Assembly: GCF_902753875.1 (NCBI RefSeq)
Contig: NZ_CADDTS010000023.1
Location: 62,001-126,000, forward strand
DNA: 64,000 nt
Reading direction: 5' to 3'
DNA from: Acinetobacter bouvetii
Lineage (GTDB): Bacteria > Pseudomonadota > Gammaproteobacteria > Pseudomonadales > Moraxellaceae
The notes below the pieces were generated by a model. The model was given only the letters and a program-made list of their open reading frames with translations, was not told the origin of the DNA and ran no database searches. The translations under genes were made by a program, and so were the position numbers. This document shows, piece by piece, positions 9,401-19,375 of the stretch. Numbering within the stretch: the stretch's first letter is position 1; every line of letters starts with the position of its first letter.

Positions 9401-10033
9401 TTAAATATGTTTCAATAAAAGCAAGTGACGTTGTTCGTCTAAACGCGGAACTTTCAGTTCAATAATCTCACAACTGAATTGATCTTTTAAAGCTGCCACT
9501 TCATCCGCCGGGATTAAGCCTTTCATGGAAGCAATAATACTTTGCTCATGCATGAAAGGTTTCGAAGCTGCTACAAAATCAGTTAACGAGGCAAATGCCC
9601 GACTGGTGATCACATCAAACCGACCCAGTTCCTGAATGCTTTCTTCATTTTCAACACGAGTTTGTACAGCAACCACATTTTTTAGTTTTAAATCGGCAAT
9701 AAACTGTTTAAGAAAACGAATTTTCTTGCCATTTGAATCCAATAATACACACTGACGTTCAGGTTGACATAATGCAATGATCATGCCCGGCATACCACCA
9801 CCTGTTCCGATGTCCAGCAAACGCCCCTGAGGTAAATCTTTCAAAATACTCAAGCTATCCAGTAAATGCTTGACCAGCATTTCCTTAGGATCACGAATGG
9901 CTGTCAAGTTATATGCTTTATTCCACAGCACCAAAGCATCCTGGTATTTGAGTAATAAATTTAAAGCTTCATCGCTTAGCTCTAAACCTAAAGCCTGACT
10001 ACCCTGCTGTAGTTCTTTGAAAAACTGGTGCAT
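9401..10033 (-). CDS. rsmG: 16S rRNA (guanine527-N7)-methyltransferase
   Basis: RsmG (GidB) methylates G527 of 16S rRNA using S-adenosylmethionine. The 210-residue protein (ATG at 10033, in preference to a TTG two codons earlier) shows the SAM-binding LLDIGTGGGMPG loop, followed by VLLDSNGKKIRFL and the DVITSRAFASL motif of this family. It is followed by parA and parB on the same strand. Loss of this enzyme is known to give low-level streptomycin resistance. Confidence 0.94.
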   Translation of the reverse strand: MHQFFKELQQGSQALGLELSDEALNLLLKYQDALVLWNKAYNLTAIRDPKEMLVKHLLDSLSILKDLPQGRLLDIGTGGGMPGMIIALCQPERQCVLLDSNGKKIRFLKQFIADLKLKNVVAVQTRVENEESIQELGRFDVITSRAFASLTDFVAASKPFMHEQSIIASMKGLIPADEVAALKDQFSCEIIELKVPRLDEQRHLLLLKHI

Positions 10034-10116
10034 ATACAAAAAGGTCTCGAAAAGTTAATGGAAGTATACCGATTTCTAAGCCGTGGAACAGTAGTTAACG
10101 CTTAGTGATTATGCAC

Positions 10117-10806
10117 TTAAACGTACATCCCCTGACGAATCTGTAGATCTAGATCACTTAATCGCTCAGGTGTGCCAACATCGACCCAGGCCGTCTGCAT
10201 TTTTTCGGCAGAAATTTTCCCGGCCAGCATCGCCTCTTTTAAAAGCGGTGCTAAAGGACGTTTTCCCTGCTCCAAACCAGCAAACATTTTCGGATGAATA
10301 ACTGAAACCCCACTAAAGGTGAGATTTTCACCCTCAACATTTTGATCAAAGGTATAAGCACGACCTTCTTTTAAGGTGAAATCACCTTTGGGATGCTGTT
10401 CTGGATTTCTAACAAAAACCAGATGAGCCAAATCATCTTTTAAATCAAAATTGAATACGTTTCCGAAATCAAAGGTAGTCCAGACGTCACCATTCACCAA
10501 TATAAAAGGCTCTGTACCCAATAAAGGCAAGGCATTAATAATGCCACCAGCTGTTTCCAGGCCTTCTGCTTCTCGTGTCCAGCGAATATTGACGCCAAAC
10601 TGCGAGCCATCACCCAATGCACCAATTAGCACATCGGCCAACCAGGCAGAGTTAATGATAATTTCGGTGACGCCAATGTCTTTTAATTTTTCAATATGCC
10701 AAACGATTAATGGCTTGCCGCCCACTTCCAGTAAAGGTTTAGGCTTATACAGCGTCAAGGGACGCATACGGTTACCCAATCCCGCCGCTAAAATCATGGC
10801 TTTCAT
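10117..10806 (-). CDS. murU: N-acetylmuramate alpha-1-phosphate uridylyltransferase
   Basis: This nucleotidyltransferase has 229 residues and the signature AAGLGNRMRPLT at residues 7-18, followed by KPKPLLEVGGKPL. MurU converts MurNAc-1-phosphate and UTP to UDP-MurNAc in the recycling route that bypasses MurA and fosfomycin. The partner kinase amgK lies directly upstream and the stop and start codons share one base (TAATG). That pairing separates it from ordinary glucose-1-phosphate uridylyltransferases, which look similar in sequence. Confidence 0.92.
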   Translation of the reverse strand: MKAMILAAGLGNRMRPLTLYKPKPLLEVGGKPLIVWHIEKLKDIGVTEIIINSAWLADVLIGALGDGSQFGVNIRWTREAEGLETAGGIINALPLLGTEPFILVNGDVWTTFDFGNVFNFDLKDDLAHLVFVRNPEQHPKGDFTLKEGRAYTFDQNVEGENLTFSGVSVIHPKMFAGLEQGKRPLAPLLKEAMLAGKISAEKMQTAWVDVGTPERLSDLDLQIRQGMYV

Positions 10807-11819
10807 TAGGCAACTACCTCATAAGCACCGTATTTTGCTTCAAATTTCGGCATGACCCGAGCTTCAATAAACTGCATAAACGGTTGTAATTCTGCATAAG
10901 GTTTGCTTTCTTCCAGCAGATACCACATCACGCGCGGTAGGTCTTTTAAATAGCCAGATTTGCCATCACGCTCGAACAGACGCACAAAGATCCCCAAAAT
11001 TTTAATATGACGCTGAATCGCCATCATGTCGGCATCTTTTTTAAACTGCTCAAAATCGCGATCCTGTTTTGCTGTTGCCGGCAACAAGTCATAGAACATC
11101 TTAAACCAGCGATACACATGATCAGCATTCCACTGTACATAGGCATCACGGGTAATCGAAATCAAGTCATAAGTATCTGCCCCAATTACTGCATCCTGAA
11201 AGTCGATGACGCCCAGATCAGTTTCGCCTTCAATCTGCATCAGGTTACGGCTATGAAAATCGCGATGTACGATCACTTGCGGTTGTGCCAGCGCGGCATT
11301 GGCCAAAATGGCAAAAGTACGTTTAATTAAAGCACTCTCCTCTGCTGTCGGTTGAATTTGCAGTGAAGGCAACATCCAGTCAGTCAGTAATGCCATTTCT
11401 GACATCAGTTTTTCGTAGGAGTAGTCTGGAAAGTGATTTGTTCCATTAATTGATTGTAATTGAATCAACTGTTTAAAACTTTGCGCATAATAATTGTCTA
11501 CTGTTTGATCATTTAACAATGTAGAGAGCAAAACATCACCAAAGTCTTCAAGTAGCAAGAAGCCTAATTTCAGGTCTTTGGCAATGATATGTGGTACACG
11601 CACACCATTGTTATCAAAAAATTCATCGATCGTCACAAAAGGCCCACAATCTTCTTTTTCTGGTGGTGCATCCATGAGCATAAATGTTTTATTATTCAAT
11701 TTGATTCGTGCATAACGACGGAAGCTTGCATCGCCTGCCAAAAAATGAGTTTCAAATTGATCTGAACCAAGTACAGATGTAATCCATGTTTGTATCAATT
11801 GTTCACGTTGTGTATTCAT
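10806..11819 (-). CDS. amgK: Anomeric N-acetylmuramate/N-acetylglucosamine kinase
   Basis: The 337-residue product has the aminoglycoside-phosphotransferase fold. The catalytic loop is V-I-H-R-D-F-H-S-R-N-L, and the metal-binding IDFQDA follows about 20 residues later. AmgK phosphorylates the anomeric carbon of MurNAc or GlcNAc released from peptidoglycan, feeding MurU. The overlap with murU makes the assignment strong. The gene is divergent from lptD, and the 111-base gap between them must hold both promoters. Confidence 0.92.
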   Translation of the reverse strand: MNTQREQLIQTWITSVLGSDQFETHFLAGDASFRRYARIKLNNKTFMLMDAPPEKEDCGPFVTIDEFFDNNGVRVPHIIAKDLKLGFLLLEDFGDVLLSTLLNDQTVDNYYAQSFKQLIQLQSINGTNHFPDYSYEKLMSEMALLTDWMLPSLQIQPTAEESALIKRTFAILANAALAQPQVIVHRDFHSRNLMQIEGETDLGVIDFQDAVIGADTYDLISITRDAYVQWNADHVYRWFKMFYDLLPATAKQDRDFEQFKKDADMMAIQRHIKILGIFVRLFERDGKSGYLKDLPRVMWYLLEESKPYAELQPFMQFIEARVMPKFEAKYGAYEVVA

Positions 11820-11930
11820 TTGCGATAAATTCTAATACAGGCTGAGTTTTTAAAGTGCTAAGTGTAGCCACTTATCAACTTTTTCTCTATGATGCGAGGA
11901 TAATTAATTGCGATTAAGCATACTTGGTTA

Positions 11931-14399
11931 ATGACACAAATGAAGCATCAGTTTAAATTTAATCCTTTAGCGACTGCTATTTTGACCCTTTTATGTGGCA
12001 GCTCGATTTCAAGCTATGCTGAATCCACAATTCCAGCTTCGACTGTCGACAACCAGAAAATGAAAGACAGTATTCAAGAAGCCTATCCTGGACAACAGTT
12101 TTTCGAACAATACTATGTAGACAAATCAGCACCGGAAGCTCAGCAACGTCAGGGGCAGAATTTAGGTTCGGCTTATTGTAAAGGCACCTGGATTACGCCA
12201 ATCAGTCCGGAAACCAAAGCGGTAGACCCGGACAATGCAACCTCAACCGTAACTGCCGATTACGGCCATTATGACCCGAATGGCGATTCAGTCTTGGAAG
12301 GCAATGTCCTGATTGACCAGCAAGGTCGCCAAATTCGTGCCGATAAAATTACCATCGACCAGACCCAAACCTATGCCAATGCACAAGGCCGGGTACAAAT
12401 GGCGCAAAGTGGCTTACTGGCACAAAGTGACCAAATCAATTACAACTTAAAGACTCAACAAGGCGATTTAAATAACAGCTTCTATATTTCTGAAGAGCAA
12501 CATGCACACGGTCGCGCAGACAAAATTGCCCGTACCTCAGAAAATATAGTAGTCATGAATAATGCCACTTACAGCACTTGCCCACCGGATGAAAAGCCGA
12601 CCTGGAAAATTCAGGCTGATAAAATCACTTTAAACAAGGAAACCGGTCGTGGTGAAACACGCGGCACCAAACTTTATGTCAAAGAAGTGCCGGTACTTGC
12701 GGTTCCTTATTTCAATTTCCCGATTGATGACCGCCGAACCACTGGCGTGCTAACGCCGAGTTTTGGTTTTTCCAATGATGGTGGTGTAGAACTAGCCGTC
12801 CCGGTTTATCTAAATCTGGCGCCTAATTACGATGCCACCATTACGCCGCGATATATCGGTAATCGTGGCCCGATGCTGGAAGGTGAATTCCGCTATTTAA
12901 CCGAAAACTTCGGTTCAGGTATGATCTGGGGTGGTTATCTAGCTTCGGATAGTGAATATAACGACAAGGATCGTAAAGATTTACATTTATTGCATAACTG
13001 GCAAATCAATAATCAGTTTTCAACCAATCTTGAATATAATTATGCCTCCGATAAAGACTATTTTGCCGATTTAAACAATAATCCAAACTCCAAGACCGAC
13101 TTAAACCTACGTCGTGCCTGGGAGCTGAATTATAAAAATGGCATTCCTGGACTTAAAGCTCAGTTAAAAGTAGAAGACTTCCTGACACTGGACGATACTG
13201 TTGCAGATAAAGACCGCCCCTATGCCCGCTTACCACAATTTTTATTAAATTATAAAACAGGCGATGCTCAAGGCTTACAATTTGAGTTTGACCACGATAC
13301 TGCCTATTTCAAAAAGGACATGAGTGCGACAAGTTTAGCCAACAATGACTCTTATGAACCAAGTGGTACACGTATCTACAATGATTTTTCTGTACGTTAC
13401 AACTATCGCAATCCATGGTCATTTGTCATTCCTGAAGTCTCACTGCGTAATGTCAATACCTTCTATGACAAAGACACTGTCAATACTTTAAACCAGACCA
13501 GCACATCATCTGAAAATCAGTCAGTAACGGTTCCTGAGTTTACTCTGGACACTGGTTTAACCTTTGAAAAAGAAGGTAAATACCTACAGACTATTACACC
13601 ACGTGCATTTTATGCTTATGCACCATATAAAAATCAAAATGGTCATCCAAACTTTGACTCAGCAACTGCATCCATTAATTATGATCAACTGTTCAGTCCA
13701 CGTCGTTTCTATGGCCATGACCGTCTAGAAGACAATAATTTCTTATCTTTAGGCTTAAGTTATAGCCTATTTGACGAAATTGGTCTGGAACGCTTAAAAA
13801 CCAGCGTTGGACAAAGCTTTTATTTTGAAGATCGTCGTGTTCGTCTAGACAACGAATCTGATCAATTTGATACAGAACGCCATACTGGTCCTGTTTTAAG
13901 TGTGTCTAGTCAGCTTTCTCAGAACTTTACTCTTGGTGCCAATTCTGCATGGATGGCAAACGGTGATAATGCTCAACGTGATGTACAGCTTTATTACACA
14001 GGTAATCAGGGTAATCTCTATAATGTAGGTTACTTTTACCGTAAAGACATTCCGAACCGTCAAGACCAGTATGACCAGGTGGTTGCTTCATTCATCCAGC
14101 CTGTCTCCAACAATTGGCGCATCATGGGGCACGCTCAGTATGATCTAGACAATAATGTCGCACGCGAGTATTTATTAGGTGTAAATTATGAGGCGTGTTG
14201 CTGGGGCATTTCAGTTTACGGACGTTCTTACTATAACGACCTGGACAATGTAAATGATGATAGTGTTAAACCGAAACGTGCCATTATGGCTGAAATTAGC
14301 CTGAAAGGCCTAGGTGGATTTAACAACAAGCTTTCATCATTACTGGAAAGTCGTATTTTAGGTTTTAATAAAATTAATCAATCTTGGACACAACGTTAA
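11931..14399 (+). CDS. lptD: LPS-assembly outer membrane protein LptD
   Basis: LptD is the outer-membrane barrel that inserts lipooligosaccharide into the outer leaflet together with LptE. The 822-residue product has an N-terminal signal peptide ending near residue 31, then an OstA-type periplasmic jellyroll (TADYGHYD onward, about residues 100-240), then a large beta barrel to the C-terminus. Cysteines occur near residue 83, around the STCPPDE segment, and as a CC pair (YEACCWG) near the end. These are the positions expected for the inter-domain disulfides. An ATG three codons in is an alternative start. The gene overlaps surA, which encodes a chaperone for its folding. Confidence 0.96.
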   Translation: MTQMKHQFKFNPLATAILTLLCGSSISSYAESTIPASTVDNQKMKDSIQEAYPGQQFFEQYYVDKSAPEAQQRQGQNLGSAYCKGTWITPISPETKAVDPDNATSTVTADYGHYDPNGDSVLEGNVLIDQQGRQIRADKITIDQTQTYANAQGRVQMAQSGLLAQSDQINYNLKTQQGDLNNSFYISEEQHAHGRADKIARTSENIVVMNNATYSTCPPDEKPTWKIQADKITLNKETGRGETRGTKLYVKEVPVLAVPYFNFPIDDRRTTGVLTPSFGFSNDGGVELAVPVYLNLAPNYDATITPRYIGNRGPMLEGEFRYLTENFGSGMIWGGYLASDSEYNDKDRKDLHLLHNWQINNQFSTNLEYNYASDKDYFADLNNNPNSKTDLNLRRAWELNYKNGIPGLKAQLKVEDFLTLDDTVADKDRPYARLPQFLLNYKTGDAQGLQFEFDHDTAYFKKDMSATSLANNDSYEPSGTRIYNDFSVRYNYRNPWSFVIPEVSLRNVNTFYDKDTVNTLNQTSTSSENQSVTVPEFTLDTGLTFEKEGKYLQTITPRAFYAYAPYKNQNGHPNFDSATASINYDQLFSPRRFYGHDRLEDNNFLSLGLSYSLFDEIGLERLKTSVGQSFYFEDRRVRLDNESDQFDTERHTGPVLSVSSQLSQNFTLGANSAWMANGDNAQRDVQLYYTGNQGNLYNVGYFYRKDIPNRQDQYDQVVASFIQPVSNNWRIMGHAQYDLDNNVAREYLLGVNYEACCWGISVYGRSYYNDLDNVNDDSVKPKRAIMAEISLKGLGGFNNKLSSLLESRILGFNKINQSWTQR

Positions 14400-15709
14400 T
14401 GAAGACAATACAGTTAAAACATTTTTTTAAAGCCACAACTCTTGCTTTAGCCCTTTCTTCATCAATGAGTACCTTTGCACAACCCGCAGATGAAGTTGTT
14501 GCTTTGGTCGATAATAGTGTCATTTTAAAAAGTGATTTGGAACAAAGCATTGCCGAAGTTAAACATCAACTTGAAGCACAAAAAAAACCAGTCCCACCAG
14601 AACAGTATTTAAACCAGCAGGCACTGGATCAACTCATTATTCGTCAAGCACAACTTGAACAGGTCAAGCGCTACAATATCAAGCCGAATGAAAAAGAGCT
14701 GAATGAAGCTGTACTGAAGGTCGCTGGCCAGTCTGGGAGCAAGAGTCTTGAAGCATTCCAGCAAAAGCTTGATGGAATTGCTCCTGGCACCTATGAGTCG
14801 CTACGCAATCGTATTGCGGAAGATCTAGCCATTAACCGCTTGCGTCAACAGATCGTAATGTCACGCATTAAAATTAGCGACCAGGATGTTGCTAACTTCC
14901 TAAAAACGCCTCAAGGTCAAGCGGCTTTAGGCAATCAGGCACATGTTATTCATGTTCGTGTGTCAGGCACCGATCAAGCTGCCTTAGAAAAAACAGCAAA
15001 ACTGGTCAAAGCTGAACTCAACAACAGTAATGATGTGAAAGCAATTGATCAAAAGTTCACCACCAAGACTGTTAAAGTCGAAGGTGCAGACATGGGCTTC
15101 CGCAGCCTGTCAGACATCCCTGCTGAACTGGCTGCTCGTGTTAGCGCCCTACAAGATGGACAAACAACAGAACTAATTCCTGTTCGTGACGGCATTCATG
15201 TCTTGAAATTGATTGAACGCAAAGGCGGTGAGCAAAAAGCGATTGTATCGCAATATAAAGCTCGTCATATCTTAATTCAGCCTTCTGAAGTGGTTAGTCC
15301 TGAAAATGCTAAACAGCAAATTGACAGCATTTACAATCGCTTAAAAGCTGGTGAAGATTTTGCAGTACTTGCAGCGACCTTTTCTAACGATCCAGGTTCT
15401 GCACGTGATGGTGGCAGCTTAGGCTGGGTTAGCCCTGGCGTTATGGTTCCTGAATTTGAAACACAAATGAAAAACACACCTGTCGGCCAGATCAGTCAAC
15501 CTTTCCAGACTCAATTTGGCTGGCACATTCTTGAAGTGACTGATACACGTCAACAAGATATGACCCGTGAATATCAAGAACGTATGGCACGCCAAATTTT
15601 AGGTGAGCGCCAATTTGATGCAGAGCTCGATAGCTGGTTACGTGAAATTCGTAGTAATGCTTTTGTAGAAATTAAAGATCCTACTCTGGATCGTAAAAAG
15701 AATAAGTAA
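14399..15709 (+). CDS. surA: Periplasmic chaperone and peptidyl-prolyl isomerase SurA
   Basis: The ATG at 14399 shares a base with the lptD stop (TAATG) and gives 436 residues. An in-frame TTG at 14384 would start inside lptD and is unlikely. A signal peptide ends near residue 28 (STFAQPAD). The SurA N-terminal chaperone domain and two parvulin domains follow. The second is the clearer one, with ARHILI, LAATFSNDPGSARDGG-type and GWHILEV motifs. SurA escorts outer-membrane proteins through the periplasm, LptD among them, so the coupling with lptD makes functional sense. Confidence 0.95.
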   Translation: MKTIQLKHFFKATTLALALSSSMSTFAQPADEVVALVDNSVILKSDLEQSIAEVKHQLEAQKKPVPPEQYLNQQALDQLIIRQAQLEQVKRYNIKPNEKELNEAVLKVAGQSGSKSLEAFQQKLDGIAPGTYESLRNRIAEDLAINRLRQQIVMSRIKISDQDVANFLKTPQGQAALGNQAHVIHVRVSGTDQAALEKTAKLVKAELNNSNDVKAIDQKFTTKTVKVEGADMGFRSLSDIPAELAARVSALQDGQTTELIPVRDGIHVLKLIERKGGEQKAIVSQYKARHILIQPSEVVSPENAKQQIDSIYNRLKAGEDFAVLAATFSNDPGSARDGGSLGWVSPGVMVPEFETQMKNTPVGQISQPFQTQFGWHILEVTDTRQQDMTREYQERMARQILGERQFDAELDSWLREIRSNAFVEIKDPTLDRKKNK

Positions 15710-15731
15710 TCTCACATCAAATGATTTAATC

Positions 15732-15764
15732 AAAAAGCCAGTTGCGTATGCAGCTGGCTTTTTT
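15732..15764 (+). terminator. Rho-independent terminator after surA
   Basis: The inverted repeat AGCCAG...CTGGCT encloses an inner TGC/GCA pair and a GTAT loop, and is followed by a run of Ts. It lies 23 bases past the surA stop on the same strand. Confidence 0.85.
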
Positions 15765-15805
15765 ATCACCAGTATAAAAATCTGGGCATACAATTAATTT
15801 TAAAA

Positions 15806-15836
15806 ATAAAAAAGCCTCTCACTTGGAGAGGCTTTT
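15806..15836 (-). terminator. Rho-independent terminator after hfq
   Basis: The perfect 8-base stem AGCCTCTC/GAGAGGCT is flanked by an A-run that reads as a T-run on the minus strand, just past the hfq stop. Together with the terminator at 15732 it separates the convergent surA and hfq units. Confidence 0.85.
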
Positions 15837-15848
15837 AAGAATCATCAA

Positions 15849-16364
15849 TTAACGATTGTTTTCGTCATCTTGAGAATCTTCAAATTTTGATTCGCCTTCA
15901 AAACCTGGGTTTGATTGACCACCGAAGCCACCTTGACCACCAAAGCCACCTTGACCACCGAAGCCACCAGCTTGACCACCGAAGCCACCTTGACCACCGA
16001 AGCCACCAGCTTGACCACCAAAGCCACCTTGACCACCAAAGCCACCTTGACCACCGAAGCCACCTTGACCACCGAAGCCACCTTGACCACCGAAGCCGCC
16101 TTGAGATTGGCCACCAAAGCCACCAGCGCCTTGAGCACCAGCAGGAGCACCAGCAGGACGTGGGTTACGCGCAGGAACCACAGTAGAAATTGCATGTTTG
16201 TAAACCATTTGGCTTACAGTATTCTTTAATAAAACAACATATTGGTCAAAAGATTCAATATGACCTTGCAATTTAATACCATTCACAAGGAAGATAGAAA
16301 CAGGGATACGTTCCTTACGGAGAGAATTTAAGAACGGATCTTGTAAAGTTTGACCTTTAGACAT
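15849..16364 (-). CDS. hfq: RNA chaperone Hfq with long glycine-rich tail
   Basis: The first 66 or so residues are a standard Sm-like Hfq core ([17 protein letters not shown], and the Sm2 motif YKHAIST). Hfq hexamers pair small RNAs with mRNAs and shape RNA stability. The remaining 100 or so residues are a low-complexity tail made mostly of GGFGGQ repeats, ending in an acidic segment ([10 protein letters not shown]). Most bacterial Hfqs have 75-105 residues; the 171-residue form with this tail is characteristic of Acinetobacter and relatives. It is the last gene of the tsaE-mutL-miaA-hfq group. Confidence 0.96.
   Translation of the reverse strand: MSKGQTLQDPFLNSLRKERIPVSIFLVNGIKLQGHIESFDQYVVLLKNTVSQMVYKHAISTVVPARNPRPAGAPAGAQGAGGFGGQSQGGFGGQGGFGGQGGFGGQGGFGGQGGFGGQAGGFGGQGGFGGQAGGFGGQGGFGGQGGFGGQSNPGFEGESKFEDSQDDENNR
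15915..16105. repeat. Minisatellite inside hfq encoding GGFGGQ units
   Basis: This is a tandem array of 18-base units (core ccaccgaagccaccttga, read on the plus strand), with a few units carrying an extra AGG-type insertion (QAGGFGG in protein). All changes keep the hfq frame. Near-identical units suggest that copy number can change by slippage or recombination. Confidence 0.85.
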
Positions 16365-16456
16365 GTTATAACTCCAAAAAAAATTAAAAATCAGCGCAAA
16401 AAACTATCTTTATTTCTCAATAAAAATTATAAAAAAGATAGTTACTAAATTTTGCT

Positions 16457-17401
16457 TTATCCGTAACAGTTTCGCAAGTCTTCTTGAGCCTGCTTGATCG
16501 TCAAATATGTCTTAAAATTATGCGATTCTTGCAAAGATCTTAACCATGTATATTGACGTTTAGCCAGTTGTCGTGTCGCAAATAAAGACTTATCCTCCAT
16601 TTCTCGTTGTTTTTCGATACTTAAGTCACTTTTTTGTATAAATTCTAGAGCTTGTCGATATCCAACGGAGCGCATCGAGGGTAAATTATCATTTAAATCG
16701 TATTTTTCAATCAGTCCTTTCACCTCATGCAAAAATCCGATATCCCACATGATTTGTAAGCGTTGTTCGATACGTTTATGTAATTCTACACGATCTGGTA
16801 GTAGAGCATGATTATGAAAAGTGTAACGGTATGGTACGTTTTTTGGTTGCTCAGCTTGTAGTTTTGTAATCGGTTGTCCAGTAAGCATAAATACTTCCAA
16901 GGCACGAATAATACGCTGTTTATCACTCACCTTAAATTTCTGGCCTGCCAAAGGATCAACCGCACATAATTCCTGATAGACCGCTTCCCAACCTTGCTGT
17001 GCTGCTTTTGCTTCAATTTCAGCACGAACAGCATAATCTGCACTCGGCAGATTAGTCGACAAGCCCTCCAATAATGCCTTGAAATACAGCATGGTACCAC
17101 CCACCAAAATAGGTGTTTTTCCACGTGCATGTATGTCATCAATCAGCACACAGGCATCTTCCACAAACTGCGCTGCCGAATAAACTTCAAGTGGGCTAAT
17201 GATATCAATAAGATGATGCGGATAACACTCCTGTTCCTCTTTGGTGGGCTTGGCAGTACCAATGTCCATATCTTTATAAACCAAGGCAGAATCGACCGAA
17301 ATCAGCTCAAAATGACCTCGTTCATACAGTTCACATGCCAAAGCGGTTTTACCACTTGCAGTTGGTCCCATTAAATTGATGACCGGCAATTGATTTGACA
17401 T
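16457..17401 (-). CDS. miaA: tRNA dimethylallyltransferase MiaA
   Basis: MiaA adds a dimethylallyl group to A37 of tRNAs reading codons that start with U. The ATG at 17401 follows a GAGGAGAG ribosome site and gives 314 residues; a TTG two codons earlier is a weaker choice. The P-loop [10 protein letters not shown] and the [16 protein letters not shown] motif near residue 40 are diagnostic. It directly follows mutL and precedes hfq, the order known from Escherichia coli and many relatives. Confidence 0.96.
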   Translation of the reverse strand: MSNQLPVINLMGPTASGKTALACELYERGHFELISVDSALVYKDMDIGTAKPTKEEQECYPHHLIDIISPLEVYSAAQFVEDACVLIDDIHARGKTPILVGGTMLYFKALLEGLSTNLPSADYAVRAEIEAKAAQQGWEAVYQELCAVDPLAGQKFKVSDKQRIIRALEVFMLTGQPITKLQAEQPKNVPYRYTFHNHALLPDRVELHKRIEQRLQIMWDIGFLHEVKGLIEKYDLNDNLPSMRSVGYRQALEFIQKSDLSIEKQREMEDKSLFATRQLAKRQYTWLRSLQESHNFKTYLTIKQAQEDLRNCYG

Positions 17402-17407
17402 GTACAA

Positions 17408-19375
17408 CTACTCTCCTCGAGCAAAAAGTTTATCTAATTGTGACAGTGGAAATGCACGCCAGGTTGGACGTCCATGATTACACTGACTGGCAAATTCGGT
17501 TTGTTCCATTTGACGGAGCAAGGCATTCATTTCAGAAAGACTTAAGATACGATGCGCACGCACCGCGCCATGACAAGCCATACCCGCCAAAATCTGATCA
17601 CGCTTTTGCAGTAAACCTTGGGCTTCATCATTCGGATCCAGATCATTCAGCAATTCAGGCACCAACGCCTCAAAATCCGCTTTGTGCAAAATAGCCGGCA
17701 CACCACGAACAATCACCTGCTCATCACCATACTGGTCAATTTCAAGCCCCAAACGTGCTAGCTGAGCTTTTAAGTCATCTACCCGCATCGCCTGCATACG
17801 ACTAATGCTGATCACTTTAGGAATGAGTAACTGCTGTGAGGTCCAAAATTCAGGCTTGTCCCATGCTGCTTTCATTTGCTGCAAGACAATACGCTCATGT
17901 GCTGCATGCATATCAACAATAATCAGACCTTCAGTGTTCTGTGCCAGAATATAAATGCCGTGTAACTGTGCAATTGCAATCCCGAGTGGATGCTCATCTA
18001 CTTTGGATGATGGCTGTTCACCCGTATTGCTTAGGCTATTTACATTAGATGAATTAACCGAATCTGTAGACTCTTCACGCAAAGGTGCAAGATAGCTTTT
18101 CAAGGCATTATTCAGCTGTTGGGAAGCCTGATAACCCTGCTGTGTGGATGAGGACGCATAATGTACTGTTTGTGGACGACTGGCATTAAAATCGTTCAAT
18201 AGTTCGGTAGATAGCTGTGCTTCAGGCTGTGGCGAATAGCGATCTACCGCCTTATGCAACTGAAATTGTTCTTGATAGCGTGGCTGAGGCTGAAGTGGTA
18301 CGACATCCGCTTCATCCTTTTTCATTGCAGAAGATAATTCGGCAGTTGCCGTTTGAAACTGCGACAAGGTGTCTTTAGCAAAATGACGGACAAACTCATG
18401 TACTTCACGCTGATTTAAAAAGCGAATTTCATGTTTGGTCGGATGTACATTGACATCGATATTTTCAGGATCAACTTCCAGAAACAGCAAATAGGCTGCA
18501 TGCTGATGACCATGCAGAATCCCGTCATAAGCCATACGTAAAGCATGCGAAATGGTTTTATCTTTGACAATGCGTCCATTCACATAAACATACTGCAAAT
18601 CGGCTTGGGCACGTGCATCCGAAGGATGCCCCAACCAGCCTGAAAGCCGCATGCTGACACTATCTGCATCCATCCAGTAGGCATTTTCAGTAAATGGACG
18701 ACCCAATAATTGTTGTACCCGCTGAAAACGGAGTTCACCGCTATCTGCCAGCGGCAAATTCAAACGGATAGTGTTGTTATGTTCTAAAACAAAACGGATA
18801 TCAAAATGAGTTAAAGCAAGCCGGCGAACAATTTCTTCAATATGGCCAAATTCAGTGCCTTGTTTTTTTAAGAACTTACGTCGTGCAGGCACATTAAAAA
18901 ACAGGTCCTGCACTCGTATATGCGTGCCTTTTTGCGTGGCAACGGCTTGTATTTCCTGATGATCAAAAGCCGTTCCATTGACTTCCACCTGATAGCCAAT
19001 GCCATCGTCATTTTGGCTACTGGTTAAAGTTAAACGTGATACCGCTGCAATGGAAGCCAAAGCTTCTCCACGGAAGCCCAAACTGACAATAGCGTGTAAA
19101 TCATCAGCCGTCTGGATTTTACTGGTGGCATGCCGCATAACCGCCAAAGCCAGGTCTTCTGGGTGAATCCCTCGACCATTGTCAATAATTTCGATTAGTG
19201 TGCTGCCGCCCTGCTCAACACGGATAATCAGTTCGGTCGCACCCGCATCAATTGCATTTTCAAGTAGCTCTTTGACAACCGATGCAGGACGCTCAATCAC
19301 CTCACCTGCGGCAATCTGGTTTGCCAGTGCAGGATTAAGGGTATGAATACGACCGATACTTAAATTATCACGCAT
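17408..19375 (-). CDS. mutL: DNA mismatch repair protein MutL
   Basis: The N-terminal GHKL ATPase motifs are all present: ENAIDAG, DNGRGI and GFRGEAL. A variable linker rich in Q and S spans roughly residues 340-460, followed by the C-terminal dimerisation and endonuclease domain. That domain has DMHAAHER, ACHGAVR and CNHGRPT, the metal-site motifs of MutL homologues from bacteria without MutH. The final position of the DQHA-x2-E-x4-E motif is Gln instead of Glu. At 655 residues the length is normal. The start overlaps the tsaE end by 8 bases. Confidence 0.95.
   Translation of the reverse strand: MRDNLSIGRIHTLNPALANQIAAGEVIERPASVVKELLENAIDAGATELIIRVEQGGSTLIEIIDNGRGIHPEDLALAVMRHATSKIQTADDLHAIVSLGFRGEALASIAAVSRLTLTSSQNDDGIGYQVEVNGTAFDHQEIQAVATQKGTHIRVQDLFFNVPARRKFLKKQGTEFGHIEEIVRRLALTHFDIRFVLEHNNTIRLNLPLADSGELRFQRVQQLLGRPFTENAYWMDADSVSMRLSGWLGHPSDARAQADLQYVYVNGRIVKDKTISHALRMAYDGILHGHQHAAYLLFLEVDPENIDVNVHPTKHEIRFLNQREVHEFVRHFAKDTLSQFQTATAELSSAMKKDEADVVPLQPQPRYQEQFQLHKAVDRYSPQPEAQLSTELLNDFNASRPQTVHYASSSTQQGYQASQQLNNALKSYLAPLREESTDSVNSSNVNSLSNTGEQPSSKVDEHPLGIAIAQLHGIYILAQNTEGLIIVDMHAAHERIVLQQMKAAWDKPEFWTSQQLLIPKVISISRMQAMRVDDLKAQLARLGLEIDQYGDEQVIVRGVPAILHKADFEALVPELLNDLDPNDEAQGLLQKRDQILAGMACHGAVRAHRILSLSEMNALLRQMEQTEFASQCNHGRPTWRAFPLSQLDKLFARGE

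Noticed and set aside
15887..16229. Plus-strand frames rich in His/Ser or Thr/Glu opposite hfq
   Set aside because: They are antisense readings of the Gly-rich repeat in hfq.
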